DNA from: Eublepharis macularius
Taxonomy: Eukaryota; Chordata; Lepidosauria; Squamata; Eublepharidae
Reading direction: 5' to 3'
NCBI RefSeq assembly: GCF_028583425.1
Contig: NC_072801.1
Coordinates: 9,754,001-9,818,000, forward strand
DNA: 64,000 nt
The translations under genes and the position numbers were made by a program. Shown here piece after piece: positions 10,672 to 21,847 of this stretch (positions are counted from its first letter, which is position 1; each line of letters starts with the position of its first letter). The notes under the pieces are model-generated. The model did not search any database, was not told the DNA's origin, and saw only the letters and a program-made list of their open reading frames with translations.

Positions 10672-13600
10672 AGAATCATAGAATCATAGAGTTGGAAGGG
10701 CCATACAGACCATCTAGTCCAACCCCCTGCCCAGTGCAGGATCAGCCTAAAGCATCTCTGACAAGTATTCATCCAGCCTCTTCTTGAAAACTGCCAGTGA
10801 GGGGGAGCTCACCACCTCCCTAGGCAGCTGATTCCACTTTTGAACTGCTCTGACCGTGAAAAAGTTTTTCCTAATATCCAGTCGGTACCTTTGTGCATGT
10901 AGTTTTAGCCCATTGCTTCGCGTCCTACCCTCAGCTGCCAACTGGAACAGCTCCCTGCCCTCCTCCAAATGACAGCCTTTCAGATATTTAAAGAGAGCAA
11001 TCATGTCCCCCCTCAAGCTCCTCTTCTCCAAACTAAACATTCCCAAGGCCCTCAGCCTTTCCTCGTAGGGCTCAGTCTCCAGACCCCTGATCATCCTCGT
11101 CACTCTCCTCTGCACCCTCTCGATTTTGGCCACATCCTTTTTGAAGTGAGGCCTCCAGAACTGCACACAATACTCCAGGTGTGGCCTGACCAAGGCAGTA
11201 TAGAGAGGGGCTATGACCTCCTGCGATTTCGATGCTATGGCCCCTTTGATACAACCCAGGATTGAATTGGCCTTTTTTGCCACCGCATCACACTGACTGC
11301 TCATATTCATTTTACAGTCCACTCTTACTCCAAGATCCCTTTCAAATATACTACTGCCCAGAAGTGTATCCCCCATCCAGTATTTGTGCTTCTCATTTTT
11401 GTGGCCCAGATGTAATACTGTGCACTTGTCTTTGTTGAATTGCATCCTATTCACAGCTGCCCACTTCTCCAGAGTATTCAGGTCTTGTTGAATTTTAATT
11501 CTATCTTCTTGGGTGTTTGCTACCGCTCCCAATTTGGTATCATCAGCAAATTTACTGAGCAGCCCTTCCACTCCTTCATCCAGATCATTGATAAAAATAT
11601 TGAAAAGTACCGGGCCCAAAACCGAGCCCTGCGGCACCCCACTGGACACCTCCCTCCAATCTGATGAAACGCTGTTGACCACCACTCTTTGAGTGCGGTC
11701 CTCCAACCAGTTCCCTATCCACTGAACTGTCCTATAGTCCAGTCCACAGTCTTCCAGTTTGCCCATCAGAATGTCATGGGGGACCTTATCAAAAGCTTTA
11801 CTGAAATCCAGATAAATCACGTCAACAGAGTTCCCCCGATCCAGTAAGCTGGTCACTCGATCAAAGAAGGAAACCAGGTTGGTCTGGCAGGAACAAAACC
11901 ATGCTGACTTCCCCAGATCACTGAGCGGTCCTTCAGATGCTTACAGACTGATCCCTTTAAAATCTGTTCTAATATCTTCCCAGCAACAGAAGTCAGACTG
12001 ACTGGCCTGTAGTTTCCCGGGTCATCCTTCCTCCCTTTCTTAAAGATTGGGATAACATTCGCTCTTCTCCAATCTTGTGGCACATCCCCAGTCCTCCAGG
12101 AGGCCTTGAAGATGATGGACAGGGGTTCTGCAAGTTCTCTGGAAAGTTCTTTCAGCACTCTTGGGCGCACCCCATCCGGCCCAGGGGATTTGTATTCATC
12201 CAGTGCAGCCAGATGCCTCTCCACAACCTGTCAATGTCAACTAGCCACCCAGCTGTCCTGTCATGTCTACTACCATCTCTACATGGGCTCAAGTTCTTCA
12301 GGGAGAAAACAGAGGCAAAAAAGTCATTAAGCCTGTCTGCTTTTTCTCTGTCCTCCATCAGAGTTTCTTCTTCCACTCCCAACAGCAGTCCAATTGCCTC
12401 TTTTACCTTGCGTTTGCTTCTCACATATCTGTAGAAGTTTTTCTTATTGTAGCGAGCCCTCCTGGCCAGACCCAGCTCGTACTGAGCTTTGGCCTCTCTG
12501 ATGGCTGATCTGCAGTACCTAGTAACCCGCATATACTCCTCTTTAGAGGTCTGTCCTTCTCTCCATTTCCTGAACATTTCCTTTTTCTCCCTTAGCTTAT
12601 TCTGGAGCTCTCTGTGCATCCACATCGGTTTCTTGGAGCCCTTACCATGTTTCCGTCTTGCTGGATTAGGGAGGGCTTCAGCTTGCAAAAGCTCGTGTTT
12701 GAGAAGGGCCCACCCTTCACTCGCTCCTTTTCCTTCCAGCACACTCCCCCACGGAATGACTCTTATCAAGCCTCTGAGTTCATTGAAGTTGGCCCTACGA
12801 AAATCTAACCTACGAGTCTGGCTATGAACTTCCTTGGCTCCCCACAGCAACTGGAATTCAAGAAGGACATGGTCACTTCCCCCTAAGGTCCCCACCACCT
12901 TCATCTCATCTACCAATTCTTCCCTGTTGGTTAATATCAAGTCTAGTATGGCCAAACCCCTTGTAGCTTCCTCCACCTTTTGAAAAAGGAAGTTATCGGC
13001 CAGGCAAGTCAGGAAATTGCGTGATTCATGACGCTTTGCTGAGCCTGTCTCCCAGCACACATCGGGGAAGTTGAAGTCACCCATAATTACAAGGTTCTGA
13101 TGTCTGGATACTCTGCCAATTTGTTCAAAGAGGGCAGCATCCGTTTCTTCTCGCTGGTCAGCGGGTCTGTAGCAGACTCCAACAACAATACCCTTTGTTC
13201 TTCCTCCCCTTATTTCTACCCATATACTTTCCACCGGGCTGTCTGCCCCATTCTCCATAACTTCTTGACAATCAAGCCCTCTCCTCACATACAACGCCAC
13301 TCCACCTCCTCTTCTACTCTTCTGGTTTTTCTTGAACAACTCATACCCATCCACTAGCACATTCCAGTCATGGGAATCATCCCACCAAGTCTCAGTAATT
13401 CCTACTATGTCATAGCCCTCTGTTTGCAATAGAAGCTCAAGCTCTTCTTTCTTATTGCCCATACTTTGGGCATTGGTATATAAACACTTGTACATAAACA
13501 CTTGTTTGACCTTTCCTACCCAGGTGGGTCCCCACTGTGTTCACTTCATCATTGAAGTCGCCATGTCGATCGTCCGCTGCCCCTTGCGGCATCAGTTTAA

Positions 13601-13972
13601 AGCTCTCCTGATGAAGTTCTCCAGGTTCGTTCCAAATGTTTTCTTCCTTGCCCTTGAGAGGTGAAGCCCATCATGTGCGAGAAGGCCTTCTCAAAGAAAA
13701 CCTATCCCATGGTCCCAGAACCCAAAGCGCTCCTGCCGGCACCACCATCTCAGCCAGCGATTCACCTCAAGTATGGTCCGCTCCCGCCGTGCTCCTCTTC
13801 CTGTGACTGGAAGGATAGAAGAGAATACCACCTGAGCCCCCAATGTCTTCAACTGCCTTCCAAGGGCTTCGTAATCCTCTTTAATTCTTGCAACAGTATT
13901 CGAAGCCCTGTCGTTTGTTCCCACATGAATCAGCCTAAGTGTCCCAGGTGCAAATTCTCTCAGCCAATGAAG
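10672..13972 (-). mobile_element. CR1 LINE, nearly full-length, reverse strand
   Basis: A ~3.3-kb CR1 copy read on the minus strand: an ORF1 esterase remnant (about 13980-13620), the ORF2 endonuclease and reverse transcriptase (13501-10747), then a short 3' UTR with two GATTCTATG-type tail repeats at 10672-10690. It is the longest CR1 in the window and the only one keeping part of ORF1. On its 5' side it abuts a tRNA-SINE fragment (13973-14125). The 3' sequence is almost the same as at 5628 and 47428, so these belong to one subfamily. Confidence 0.93.
10747..13501 (-). pseudogene. CR1 ORF2 (endonuclease plus reverse transcriptase), frameshifted
   Basis: ORF2 in three overlapping pieces: 13501-12152, 12224-11853 and 11856-10747. 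The first has the apurinic-type endonuclease with its motifs in order: TNAQS (residues 9-13), TETWW with Glu37, RGGGVALY (64-71), GDFN (141-144), LTN (190-192) and SDH (209-211). The linker beginning RRLDFRRANFNELRG follows. The next pieces hold the RT: SPGPDGV, VIPIFKKG, RPVSLTSVAGKILE, LDFSKAFDKVPHD, VPQGSVLGPVLFN, FADDT and the C-terminal region ending in KRLDEYLSEML. All catalytic motifs are present. At least two frameshifts, near 12.2 kb and 11.86 kb, disable it. Compared with the 3.3-kb copy it keeps the true C-terminus. Confidence 0.92.
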
Positions 13973-13985
13973 CTCACTGGATGAC
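13620..13985 (-). pseudogene. CR1 ORF1 esterase-like domain remnant
   Basis: On the minus strand, LIHVGTNDRA carries the GxND block of SGNH-type esterases. It is followed by residues typical of CR1 ORF1 (EDYEALGRQLKTLGAQVVFSS, here abbreviated by position at about 13900-13840, then WCRQERFGFWDHG). In another frame nearer ORF2, DGLHLS supplies the Asp-x-x-His block that should belong to the same domain. The break between the two is a frameshift near 13680. The upstream part of ORF1, with the catalytic serine, is missing. Confidence 0.8.
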
Positions 13986-14125
13986 CTTAGGCCAGTCACT
14001 TTCTCTTGCCTAACCTGCCTTCCAGAGTTGTTGTTGAGACAAAAATGAAAGATGGGAGAACTGCGTATGCCACTCTGAGCTCCTTGTAGGAAAGGAGGAC
14101 TGAAAAGGCACTGGATAGATCAATG
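13973..14125 (+). mobile_element. tRNA-SINE body and tail fragment
   Basis: CTCACTGGATGACCTTAGGC, CAGTCACTTTCTCTTGCC and GAGTTGTTGTTGAGAC follow the SINE body order; the head is missing. It joins directly to the 5' side of the CR1 copy. Confidence 0.65.
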
Positions 14126-14133
14126 TTCATCAT

Positions 14134-14885
14134 CAGGGGTCATTTCGTAGAAAAAGAACTGCAGGAACTCATTAGCATAACTCATTAGCATATCTCATTA
14201 GCATTTGCCTCACACACCCTGACATCACCAGAAGTGTGTCAGAAGGCAACACCCACCCCTCAGGCCCCTTTCCCCAAAAATCTCCAGGTATTTCCTGAAA
14301 ATAAAGCAGAATGAACTCAAAGCAGCTTACCCTCCTCTGGAGAGCCAGCCCCAGCAGCCCTACTTGCACGGACGCACACTCACTCACGAGTCACGAATGA
14401 AAATAAAGCAGCAGAATGAATTGAAGCAGCTTACCCTCCTTTGGAGATCCCGGCCCAGCAGCCCAACTTGCACTCACTCACTCACTCTCTCTCTCTCTCA
14501 CGAAGAGTCACGGATGAAAATAAAGCAGCAGAATGAATTGAAGCAGCTTACCCTCCTTTGGAGATCCCGGCCCAGCAGCCCAACTTGCACTCACTCACTC
14601 ACTCTCTCTCTCTCTCATGACGAGTCACGGATGAAAATAAAGCAGCTTACCCTCCTTTGAAGATCCCGGCCCAGCAGCCCAGCTTGCACTCACTCTCACT
14701 CTCTCTCTCTCTCTCTCACGAATGAAAATAAAGCAGCAGAATGAATTGAAGCAGCTTACCCTCCTTTGGAAGGGAAGGCAGAGGGGAGGAAAAGGAATCA
14801 TGTGGGTGGGGCCAAAACCCACGTGACCACTTCTCAGCCCTATCGGAATGCCATTCCACTGTGTTCCCCCTCCAAATGAGCCCTG
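14134..14885. mobile_element. Non-autonomous hAT-like element with internal repeats
   Basis: 752 bp flanked by perfect 8-bp TTCATCAT (14126-14133 and 14886-14893). Ends CAGGGGTCATTTCGTAGAAA and, on the other strand, CAGGGCTCATTTGGAGGGGG match the element at 5659-7103. ATTAGCATAACTCATTAGCA near the left end is shared too. Confidence 0.9.
14297..14770. repeat. Tandem array, 91-118 bp unit, about 4.5 copies, with CT microsatellite
   Basis: GAAAATAAAGCAG starts units at 14297, 14399, 14515, 14633 and 14724. Each unit carries AAGCAGCTTACCCTCCTTTG, CCAGCAGCCCAACTTGCAC and then an ACTC/CT run that varies in length, which explains the uneven period. Confidence 0.9.
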
Positions 14886-14893
14886 TTCATCAT

Positions 14894-16369
14894 ACATATT
14901 TGCAAATAAGTTGATAAGCCACCAGTTTCCAAGATTCAGCTCTTCTCATTGAAGAATCTGGGTCACCCCAAAGTAGTTTTTTTTTAAAAAAAGAACAGCC
15001 CTGCTGTTGGATTGCTTCTAATTCTGGGAGGATCTGATTGCTGGGAAGGTGATGTACACCTATCCTTGTTATCTTTAAGATATTGCAACAGAATGGCCCC
15101 TTTAATTAGCAATTAGCAATTGGCATATAATAGACGTGATGTGTCCTTTAATTTACGGAAGCACAATCCATCATTCAACGGAACATAGACCATCCGGTTT
15201 GCTAAAGATCTGTATGGTTGTGTGAGTAATAACCAAGAGAAATGTATTATCTTTATTTTTATTATTTTGTTTTTATTAATCATTGGGAGGATGGATGTTA
15301 CATAGCTTATCTTCTTGTTCAGGTTGATTCCAATTGAACTGTTAAAGCAGCCCTTGAGAAAGCACAGCGAAACAGGCAAAGCTAGCAGTCTGTTGGGTGG
15401 AGCTAACACCGTCAGCGCCCCCTGGGCTGGTTTGAAACCTGCAACAAAAGAGCGACATTGTTACATTGACATAACAGAACACAATGGGACATGAACTTAT
15501 GTGGTGTCCTTTTGAGACCCTACGGTGGATTAATTCTTCTGGAGAAAGAATAAATAAAAAATTAATTCATGGAATTTTGTAGAGTGTTTTTAGCAGCGCT
15601 GTTAGGAAAACAAGTGTGCATTTATTGAATTGTCTATTAGATCCTCTATTTATTCCTGTTTATTTCACTGTATGCACTGCTGCCACTTTTGTCACTTGTG
15701 ATTGTAAGGTATTGATGGTTATTGATTGTGATGGTTAGTTACATTCCCCAGGAGGGCGAGACCCTCTTTTCCGGTGGACTTATTCAGGAGGGAGCCTAGT
15801 TTCGGCTACGTGCGCCTGTCCTTGCCAACCCGTCCTCATTTCTTTGCAATTGTTTGTCCTTATTTGCCATGAAGATGTGCTTGTGGCTTCCTTCTCCTTT
15901 CCTCCCTCCCATACAATACAAAAATCAGTTCTGCTGCAGGGGTGGGTTTCCATAGGCAGCCGGCGTTGAACTTGTCACATCAGGATTGTGGACAGCTGCT
16001 AAAGGTCAGATGCAATGGCATTTGAAAGCTCCGGCTGTGTATATGCTGACCGCCCTCCCACAGCAGCAGCAGCAATGCCTTGACATTTTGCCATGCTCCT
16101 GTTTATATGTCTGCACATGTCCCCTGCTACAAGAATTCTGGAACAAAAGAGGGATGCCTCAGAGGTAGCCCTGCCACAAAGGACAGTGAGGCAGCCACCC
16201 AAGTGGCCAGTCTGGAGTGTGACCAATGGCAATGGGCCAGGAGCTATATCTGAGCCGCACAAGAAAACGCTCTTCTGCAGAAGCGCCATCAAGCGAATCA
16301 AGGGCATGGCAGCTGGGCACTGCAGTCCCCGCCCCACACGTATGACCAGGATTGGTTTGAAAGCAAGAA
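14894..16369. other. Unassigned DNA
   Basis: AT-rich at 15100-15720, then mixed. No gene recognised; a CAG run at 16061-16074 is short. Confidence 0.5.
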
Positions 16370-16611
16370 CCAGTTTGGTGTCGTAGTTAAGAGTGGCAGG
16401 ACTCTAATCTGAAGAAGCGGGTTTGATTGCCCACTCCTCAGCTAGACGCCAGCTGGGTGACCTTGGGTCAGTCACAGCTCTTTCACAGCTCTCTCAGCCC
16501 ACCCACCTCACAGGGTAATTGTTGTGGGGATAATAATAACATACTTTATAAAGTGTTCTGAGTGGACAGTTATCCTGAAGGGCAGTATATAAATCGAATG
16601 TTGTTGTCGTT
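16370..16611 (+). mobile_element. tRNA-derived SINE (Sauria-SINE-like head)
   Basis: Head CCAGTTTGGTGTCGTAGTTA (A-box region), B-box-like GGGTTTGATTGCCC, then CAGCTGGGTGACCTTGGGTC, and the tail AAATCGAATGTTGTTGTCGT. Full-length; used as the reference for the copies below. Confidence 0.88.
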
Positions 16612-17659
16612 ATAACCCACCTTTCCTTCTAAAAGCCCAAATCAGCCAAAAAACATGCCAATAAAAAAGTATTTCATAAATTCCATCAGATCTCTGGCAC
16701 ATATAAATGGCAGCCCCATATGTACAAAGAACCAAGGGATCCTCTTGAAAGTACCTTCTGCAACAAAAAGGTGTTTTCTGCCCTTCTGAAGGCTACCAAT
16801 GACAGGATTTCATGGCTGTCCAAAGGAAGCCCATTCTGGCGGGGGGGGGGGCGGGGAGGCGGGCACTGTAGAAACAACTATTAAATGAAGTCAGCTTCAT
16901 ATGATAAAGCAAGGAGTTTTAATTGCAGAAGGAAAACAAAGATTTTCTACCTGCTAGCCGTGTTTGTTGTTTGTATATTGCAGATAAAGCATCTGCATTC
17001 TGGGGGTGGGGGGGCTGCTTCTTTTCTCCCCATATTCTTGAGTACCAAACCCCCATCTTACACAGATAATATGATTTGATGTCGAAGGTCGTTTTCATGC
17101 GTTTACTGTTTTTGCTGAAAATAATGATAATCTCATTAGGAAATCTCAGAAGAAATACACAGAAAATAGCTTTTGGCTGTCATTCTGGCGTTTATTAGTG
17201 CTTCATAAATGGAAATGATATCAAGCATGCTTTTAATATTTAGGAGTGTTTTTCCTCTCTTGGCGGAGACACTCTGCCGAGCTGTTCAACCTCTCTCAAT
17301 TCAGTGCCGGCAAGTCTTCGTGGGGCTCAGGTCAGCAACGGCAAGCCACAGTAAGCCACACATAAGCAACCCCCCCACCCCCACCCCAAATTGCTGCTTT
17401 CACATGCAGAGCCTCACTCAGAGCTACGCTAGTGAATAATACAATATCTTTAAAATATACTATAGAATAGTCTGAACAGTTTGGGGAGGGGGGGGGAGTT
17501 CAATGGATGAGGCATTGTGAGACCCATAATTGGGATCACCTTTCCAGCGCTTTTAATCAGAAATAGCAGCTGCTCCCAGATTGATAGGAGCTGTGGGAAA
17601 AGACTGCAACTGTTTTTAAAATATTCCTGAAAACATGAGGGGAAGGGAGAATAAAGGGA
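16612..17659. other. Unassigned, partly single-copy DNA
   Basis: G-runs at 16842 and 17482. 17080-17220 is AT-rich, complex and without repeat landmarks. Confidence 0.5.
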
Positions 17660-17800
17660 TGGATATGTATGTATTTATTTATTTCATTAAATTTATAACC
17701 CGCTCTCTCCTCAAGTGGGCTCAGAGTGAGTAACAACAATCAAAATCACATTAAAATCCATTAAATATACTAGTTACCTTAAAATATTTAAACTATAAAA
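17660..17800. repeat. TATTTATTT-repeat and LINE/SINE-like tail
   Basis: TATTTATTTATTTCATTAAA, TTTATAACCCGCTCTCTCC, AAGTGGGCTCAGAGTGAG, then ATTAAAATCC-rich sequence up to the LTR at 17805. Same type as 917-1078. Confidence 0.5.
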
Positions 17801-17804
17801 AATC

Positions 17805-18305
17805 TGTCAGGCTATGGATGACAGGATATGGGAGACAGATCCCTGTACCATTGCAATAAGAAGTCCAGGCTCTTGGTTAAATGGTTTTATTCAGAAATCA
17901 AATCATTTCCATATATATGTCCATAGGATTACTCAGAAGCAAGAAAGCAGTACTTGTTCCTTGACAGGAATAGAAACTTGAAGAAAGTACATCTCTAAAT
18001 ACCCAGTCATTTCCCCCCTCCCCGCTAGACCACAGGTTTGCGCAGGAAACGGTCTGGGAATTTCTTCCAGGGTTTATACATCAGCCTAGACAGGACAAAA
18101 GGCATAAGATTAAACTGTAACATTTCAGACAGTGCAAGGTCACTTCTGGGAGCTTCAAAGGAAGGAGATAAGCCAGCTGTGTTCTCAGGATGCTTGTGAA
18201 ACAAAAGTGATGGTTAAGGCATTTGCAAAATGACATTAAGATACAGCATTAGCAATGGTTCACCACATAGAACAGTGGAATGGATGTAGGGGTACAGACA
18301 TGATA
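17805..18305 (-). mobile_element. Ty3/gypsy-like LTR (3' LTR of a minus-strand element)
   Basis: A copy of the LTR at 1890-2356, beginning TGTCAGGCTATGG and ending GACATGATA (the normal CA end mutated to TA). The AATAAA signal is on the minus strand. The adjoining 18306-18325 is a polypurine tract on the minus strand, so this is the 3' LTR. Relative to the first copy it has an extra stretch near 18060-18100. Confidence 0.82.
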
Positions 18306-18325
18306 TTTCTGCCTCCCCCAAAATT
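18306..18325 (-). other. Polypurine tract of the gypsy-like element
   Basis: On the minus strand the bases next to the LTR read TTTTGGGGGAGGCAGAAA. This is the purine-rich primer site for plus-strand DNA synthesis expected just upstream of a 3' LTR. Confidence 0.75.
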
Positions 18326-18345
18326 GTCCTTACCCTCAAGGGCCT

Positions 18346-18534
18346 TCAACAGGCCTCCACCCAGTCAGTGATAAAGTGCAGGCCATTGCAGAGGCCCCGA
18401 AACCAACATCTGTTTCAGAGCTGAAAGCATTTTTGGGCATTTTAAACTATTATCATAGATTTCTGCCCAACTTGTCCACAGTATTGGCCGCTTTGCATGA
18501 GTTGTTAAAGAAGAATGTTCCATGGAAGTGGCTT
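18346..18534 (+). pseudogene. Ty3/gypsy pol fragment (end of RT, connection to RNase H)
   Basis: Plus-strand frame reading GLHPVSDKV, then EAPKPTSVSELKAFLGILNYY, HRFLPNLSTVL and LLKKNVPWKW. This is the conserved stretch after the RT palm in Ty3/gypsy polyproteins. It is about 60 residues, open at neither natural end. It points opposite to the adjacent LTR and polypurine tract, so it is either inverted or from another element. A minus-strand SINE remnant follows at once. Confidence 0.85.
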
Positions 18535-18660
18535 TCCCTTTCCTCCTCACAACAACCCTATAATGTAGGTTAGACAGAGAGAGAATGGCAAGATTCATAG
18601 AGGTGATCTGAACTCGACTCTCCTAGATCCTAGTCTGACACTGCACTGTGTTGGCCTATT
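18535..18660 (-). mobile_element. SINE body remnant
   Basis: TTTCCTCCTCACAACAACCC, GACTCTCCTAGATCCTAGTC and CACTGCACTGTGTTGGCC follow the reversed tRNA-SINE order (body to head). Confidence 0.6.
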
Positions 18661-19777
18661 TCCCCAAGTTTGCAGTTCAGTTGTTTTAAATTGCAGCACT
18701 GGTTTCGATCTACTGTGATCCACTATTACTACTACTTAACTTCTACAGAGCTCTGCCTTGGAAGTGTTAGGCAGAGAAGGAACAGACTCTGTACTCAGAA
18801 GGTTCTAGGCCCACAGTATGAGAACCTAGGCTGAACTTGTACAATTCAGTTTGTCTTTTAGAACCGGAGGGGAGGGGAGGGATGGACCCATTTGTTTCTA
18901 GACCTGCGTCCACGTTTTCACAGCTGAATCAGTGGCGGTGTGTGTGTGTCTATTTTTTTTAAAAATGGGTTTTCAAATGAAGGGAGCTCAGCTGAACCCT
19001 GTGCCTTCCCATGCCTTACATGGCCCTCGACATTTTTCTTACACTTCAGTTCACTTCTGATATCAAGCCCAGGGTGGGAGAGAAATGAAAAAGTAGCCGG
19101 TCACAACAACATGGGAAGTGGCAGGGTAGAGCTCCCCTTGCACTATATTTTTGTTAGAAAACCCTCACTGTTGCATTAGTCATGAACAGGCAGAAGAGTG
19201 TATATTCACCAGTCCCTCCTCACTGTGGCTTGGGCCTATAATCAACTCCCTGAATTGTTCCATCCCAGTATTTCAGTTTCTGCAGGTTGCACAGAATTAA
19301 ACACGGCCAAGAACACGACGTCAAACTGACCTGCTCTAGGCACTAGTCTCACAGAAGGCCACGTAATGCAATTTTTGCTTCTGGTTTCAAATCTTGTTTT
19401 GGTTGCAGTGTTGCATGTTGATTCAGAAGGGGGAGGCTCATGTCATTATTTCTGCCGAATGAGACGGCCTGGATTACATTCGCAAGCTGAAGCGCGCAAA
19501 GGAAGATAATGGGACCAAATAACTTATAACTCAATAATAGTCAGCCTCAGCAATCCAATGACAAATATTGTTCAAATATGCAGGCGGAAAATGTGAGCCA
19601 TCATTAGCCTCTCTCTCTTTTTAATATCAGTGTTTATTACGGGTTTTTAATGCATGACAAATCTATCAACCCGCAAAGAGAACTAAAACATCTCAGGCGG
19701 TCAAGCTAGACGTGCTGGTTTCTGCAGCCATATAGCAGTTAAAAAGTAAATGGCTGTTAAAAAATTTAAAAAGAGCC
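18661..19777. other. Unassigned DNA
   Basis: Nothing recognised; 19540-19690 is AT-rich and looks single-copy. Confidence 0.5.
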
Positions 19778-20039
19778 TAAATGGCCTCAGAATGCCTCTG
19801 TGGGGGAAGGAGGGGCTCGTCCCTCCCCCCTCAAGTCATTTCCCCAGGTCACAATAGCAGGGGGAGCCCCCCCCTGTTTTTACTGCTCCATGGGCACAAA
19901 ATACTCCATGTGGAGCAGAAAAAACGGGGGGGGGGACACTCCTTCCTGTGCTTTTTTGATGTGTGGAAACCATTTGAGGGAGGAGAGAGGATCCTTCCCC
20001 CCCCCCACACACCCCATGGAGGCATTCTGAGGCCATTTA
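19778..20039. mobile_element. Palindromic MITE
   Basis: AAATGGCCTCAGAATGCCTC at the left faces its complement at 20020-20039. The arms include TACTGCTCCATGGGCACAAA facing a complement near 19890-19920, and long C or G runs. No target duplication identified. Confidence 0.78.
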
Positions 20040-20163
20040 AGGTCTCCTTCATTTTTAATAGCTACTCCCTAAAGCTGCTGTGTAGCTGCAGGGAACTCAA
20101 ATTGGGATTGGTAGGATTCAGCTACAGTTTGTACCTTTAGGACAACTCATTTGCAGCTAAGGA

Positions 20164-21110
20164 GTGGGATGTCACCAATATGCAGACGACACCCAACTCT
20201 ATTATATCTCGCTATCCAGGTCCCCACAGGATGCAGTAGAAATCTTAGATCGCTGCCTGACAGCCACGGTGAAATGGCTGAAAAATAACAAATTGAAATT
20301 GAACCCAGACAAGACTGAAGTGATGCTTGTTGGGAAGGCAGAGATCTTGAAAGACACTGTATGCCTCACCTTCAATGGAGTTCGTTTGACCCTTGCAGAC
20401 TCGGTTAAGAGCCTAGGGGTTATACTGGATCCAGTGCGAATACTAGAAAAACAAGTTAAGGCAGCCGTAAAAAATACTACAATCTCAGGGCCAAACTACA
20501 AGTGACAAATGACACTTGAACAGCAAGTGTATTCTTCCCTGTTCACTTGCTCTCCACTCGATCCACTTGCCGTTCAAGTGTCATTCATCACTTGTAGCTT
20601 GGCCCTCACTCTAGCCTAGAAGATGGCTTCTTACCTCGACCTGGCCAATCTGGCCACCTGAATCCATGCTATAGTAACATCAAAACTTGACTATTGTAAT
20701 GCACTATACATTGGTCTCCCATCTAAGTTAACTAGGAGGCTCCAATTGGTGCAAAATACTGCGGCTCAACTGTTATCAGGAGCAAGCAGGAGCATGAACA
20801 ACACCCCTATTCTGCTGTCACTCTATTGACTACCTATCAGTTACTGTGCTCAGTTCAAGGCAGTGGTTATCACATACAAAGCTCTTCACGGCCTTGGCCC
20901 GGCATACCTACGAGATCACCTCAGTCCTTATGTTCCTCCATGGCAGCTTAGCTCATCTGAACAGGGGCTCTTGCAGGTGCCAGCCTGCACATGGGTGAAA
21001 TCGACAGCAGCCCATAGACAGGCTTTCTCTGTGGTGGCCCCTGCCCTATGGAATGGTCTGCCTGAGGAGGTCAGGAGAGCCCCCACTCTCCTATCTTTCT
21101 GCAAATGATG
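20164..21110 (+). pseudogene. L2-type reverse transcriptase C-terminal half, broken
   Basis: Piece one (20164-20486) has the RT active site in HQYADDTQLYY, followed by NNKLKLNPDKTEVMLVG and SVKSLGVILD, the usual order in L2-clade RT. After the MITE the frame is lost. Piece two (about 20863-21108) has the C-terminal region with YKALHGLGPAYLRDHL, ALWNGLPEEVRRA and a premature end at SFCK. The pieces together span the part after the palm domain. No function is expected. Confidence 0.88.
20487..20606. mobile_element. Short foldback MITE inside the L2 element
   Basis: A 120-bp palindrome-like element with ends GGGCCAAACTACAAGTGAC and, on the other strand, GGGCCAAGCTACAAGTGAT. TCA on both sides gives a 3-bp duplication, as expected for PIF/Harbinger. 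A longer relative is at 629-863. Confidence 0.8.
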
Positions 21111-21527
21111 CAAACCCAAATTATTCATAAAGGCTTTTTACTCAGATAGGAGGGAAGTATTGTAGGGAGGGGGTCTTGAATGCTTCACTAATGAATTAGG
21201 GACCATAGACTTCACCACTATGTTGCCTTGTGTACTACCTGTTGTCTTAAATATGTGCTCCTATGAGTTACTTGTGCTTCATGTTGTCTAATGTCCTAGA
21301 ATTTATAGTGTTCTGTTTCAGCAATTCTTCAGCTCTGTATTGGATCCTTGCTAATGTTACGTCTTTGTAAAATCCTATGACATTGTTTGTGGAATTGTCC
21401 TTGACACCGTATGGAAATGTCCTCGATACTGACTGTACTAATTTCACACTATATAATCTGCCTTGATTCTCAGTGAGAAAGGTGGAGTATAAAGGACATA
21501 AATAAAAAATAAATGAATGAATAAACT

Positions 21528-21839
21528 ACCATTACTTAGTGGTGCTCCAGGCTGTGTTCAGAGGCACTCTGTGATTCCTTAGTTGAGAAGACGAGTCCTG
21601 GTGGGATGCATCCCCTGAAAAAGAGTACTTCTGCCCCATTGGTTGGCTCCTGCAATGTGCAGCTGCAGGGTAGTTCGGGATGATTTCTAGGGGTGCGATT
21701 TCAGTTGAAGCAAAGTGATTGTTGGTAAGAACGAGCCTGTCCAGTGCGTGGCATGCTGCGTGAATCACAGAAACCTCTGTGCTGGGTTGCAGTTCTGTGA
21801 CAGAAGTAGAGGGTCCCTTGCCAGTTTTGCTGATGGATA
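21528..21839. other. Unassigned DNA
   Basis: No feature recognised between the L2 tail and the hAT MITE. Confidence 0.5.
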
Positions 21840-21847
21840 TATTTTTC

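Larger units (their letters stand above)
20154..21527 (+). mobile_element. L2-type LINE, 5'-truncated
   Basis: A plus-strand non-LTR element truncated just before the RT active site. It ends in an A-rich tail with TAAATGAATGAATAAA (about 21510-21527), the short direct tail repeats known for L2/CR1 relatives. It is interrupted by a small foldback MITE at 20487-20606. Confidence 0.85.

Noticed and set aside
11072-12827. Plus-strand frames of 60-119 codons
   Set aside because: They lie antisense to CR1 ORF2 and recur antisense to the other CR1 copies, so they are shadows.
15353-15382. Another hammerhead-like layout (TTGAGAAAGC...GCGAAACAG)
   Set aside because: The CTGANGA box is absent and no helix forms, so the resemblance is too weak.
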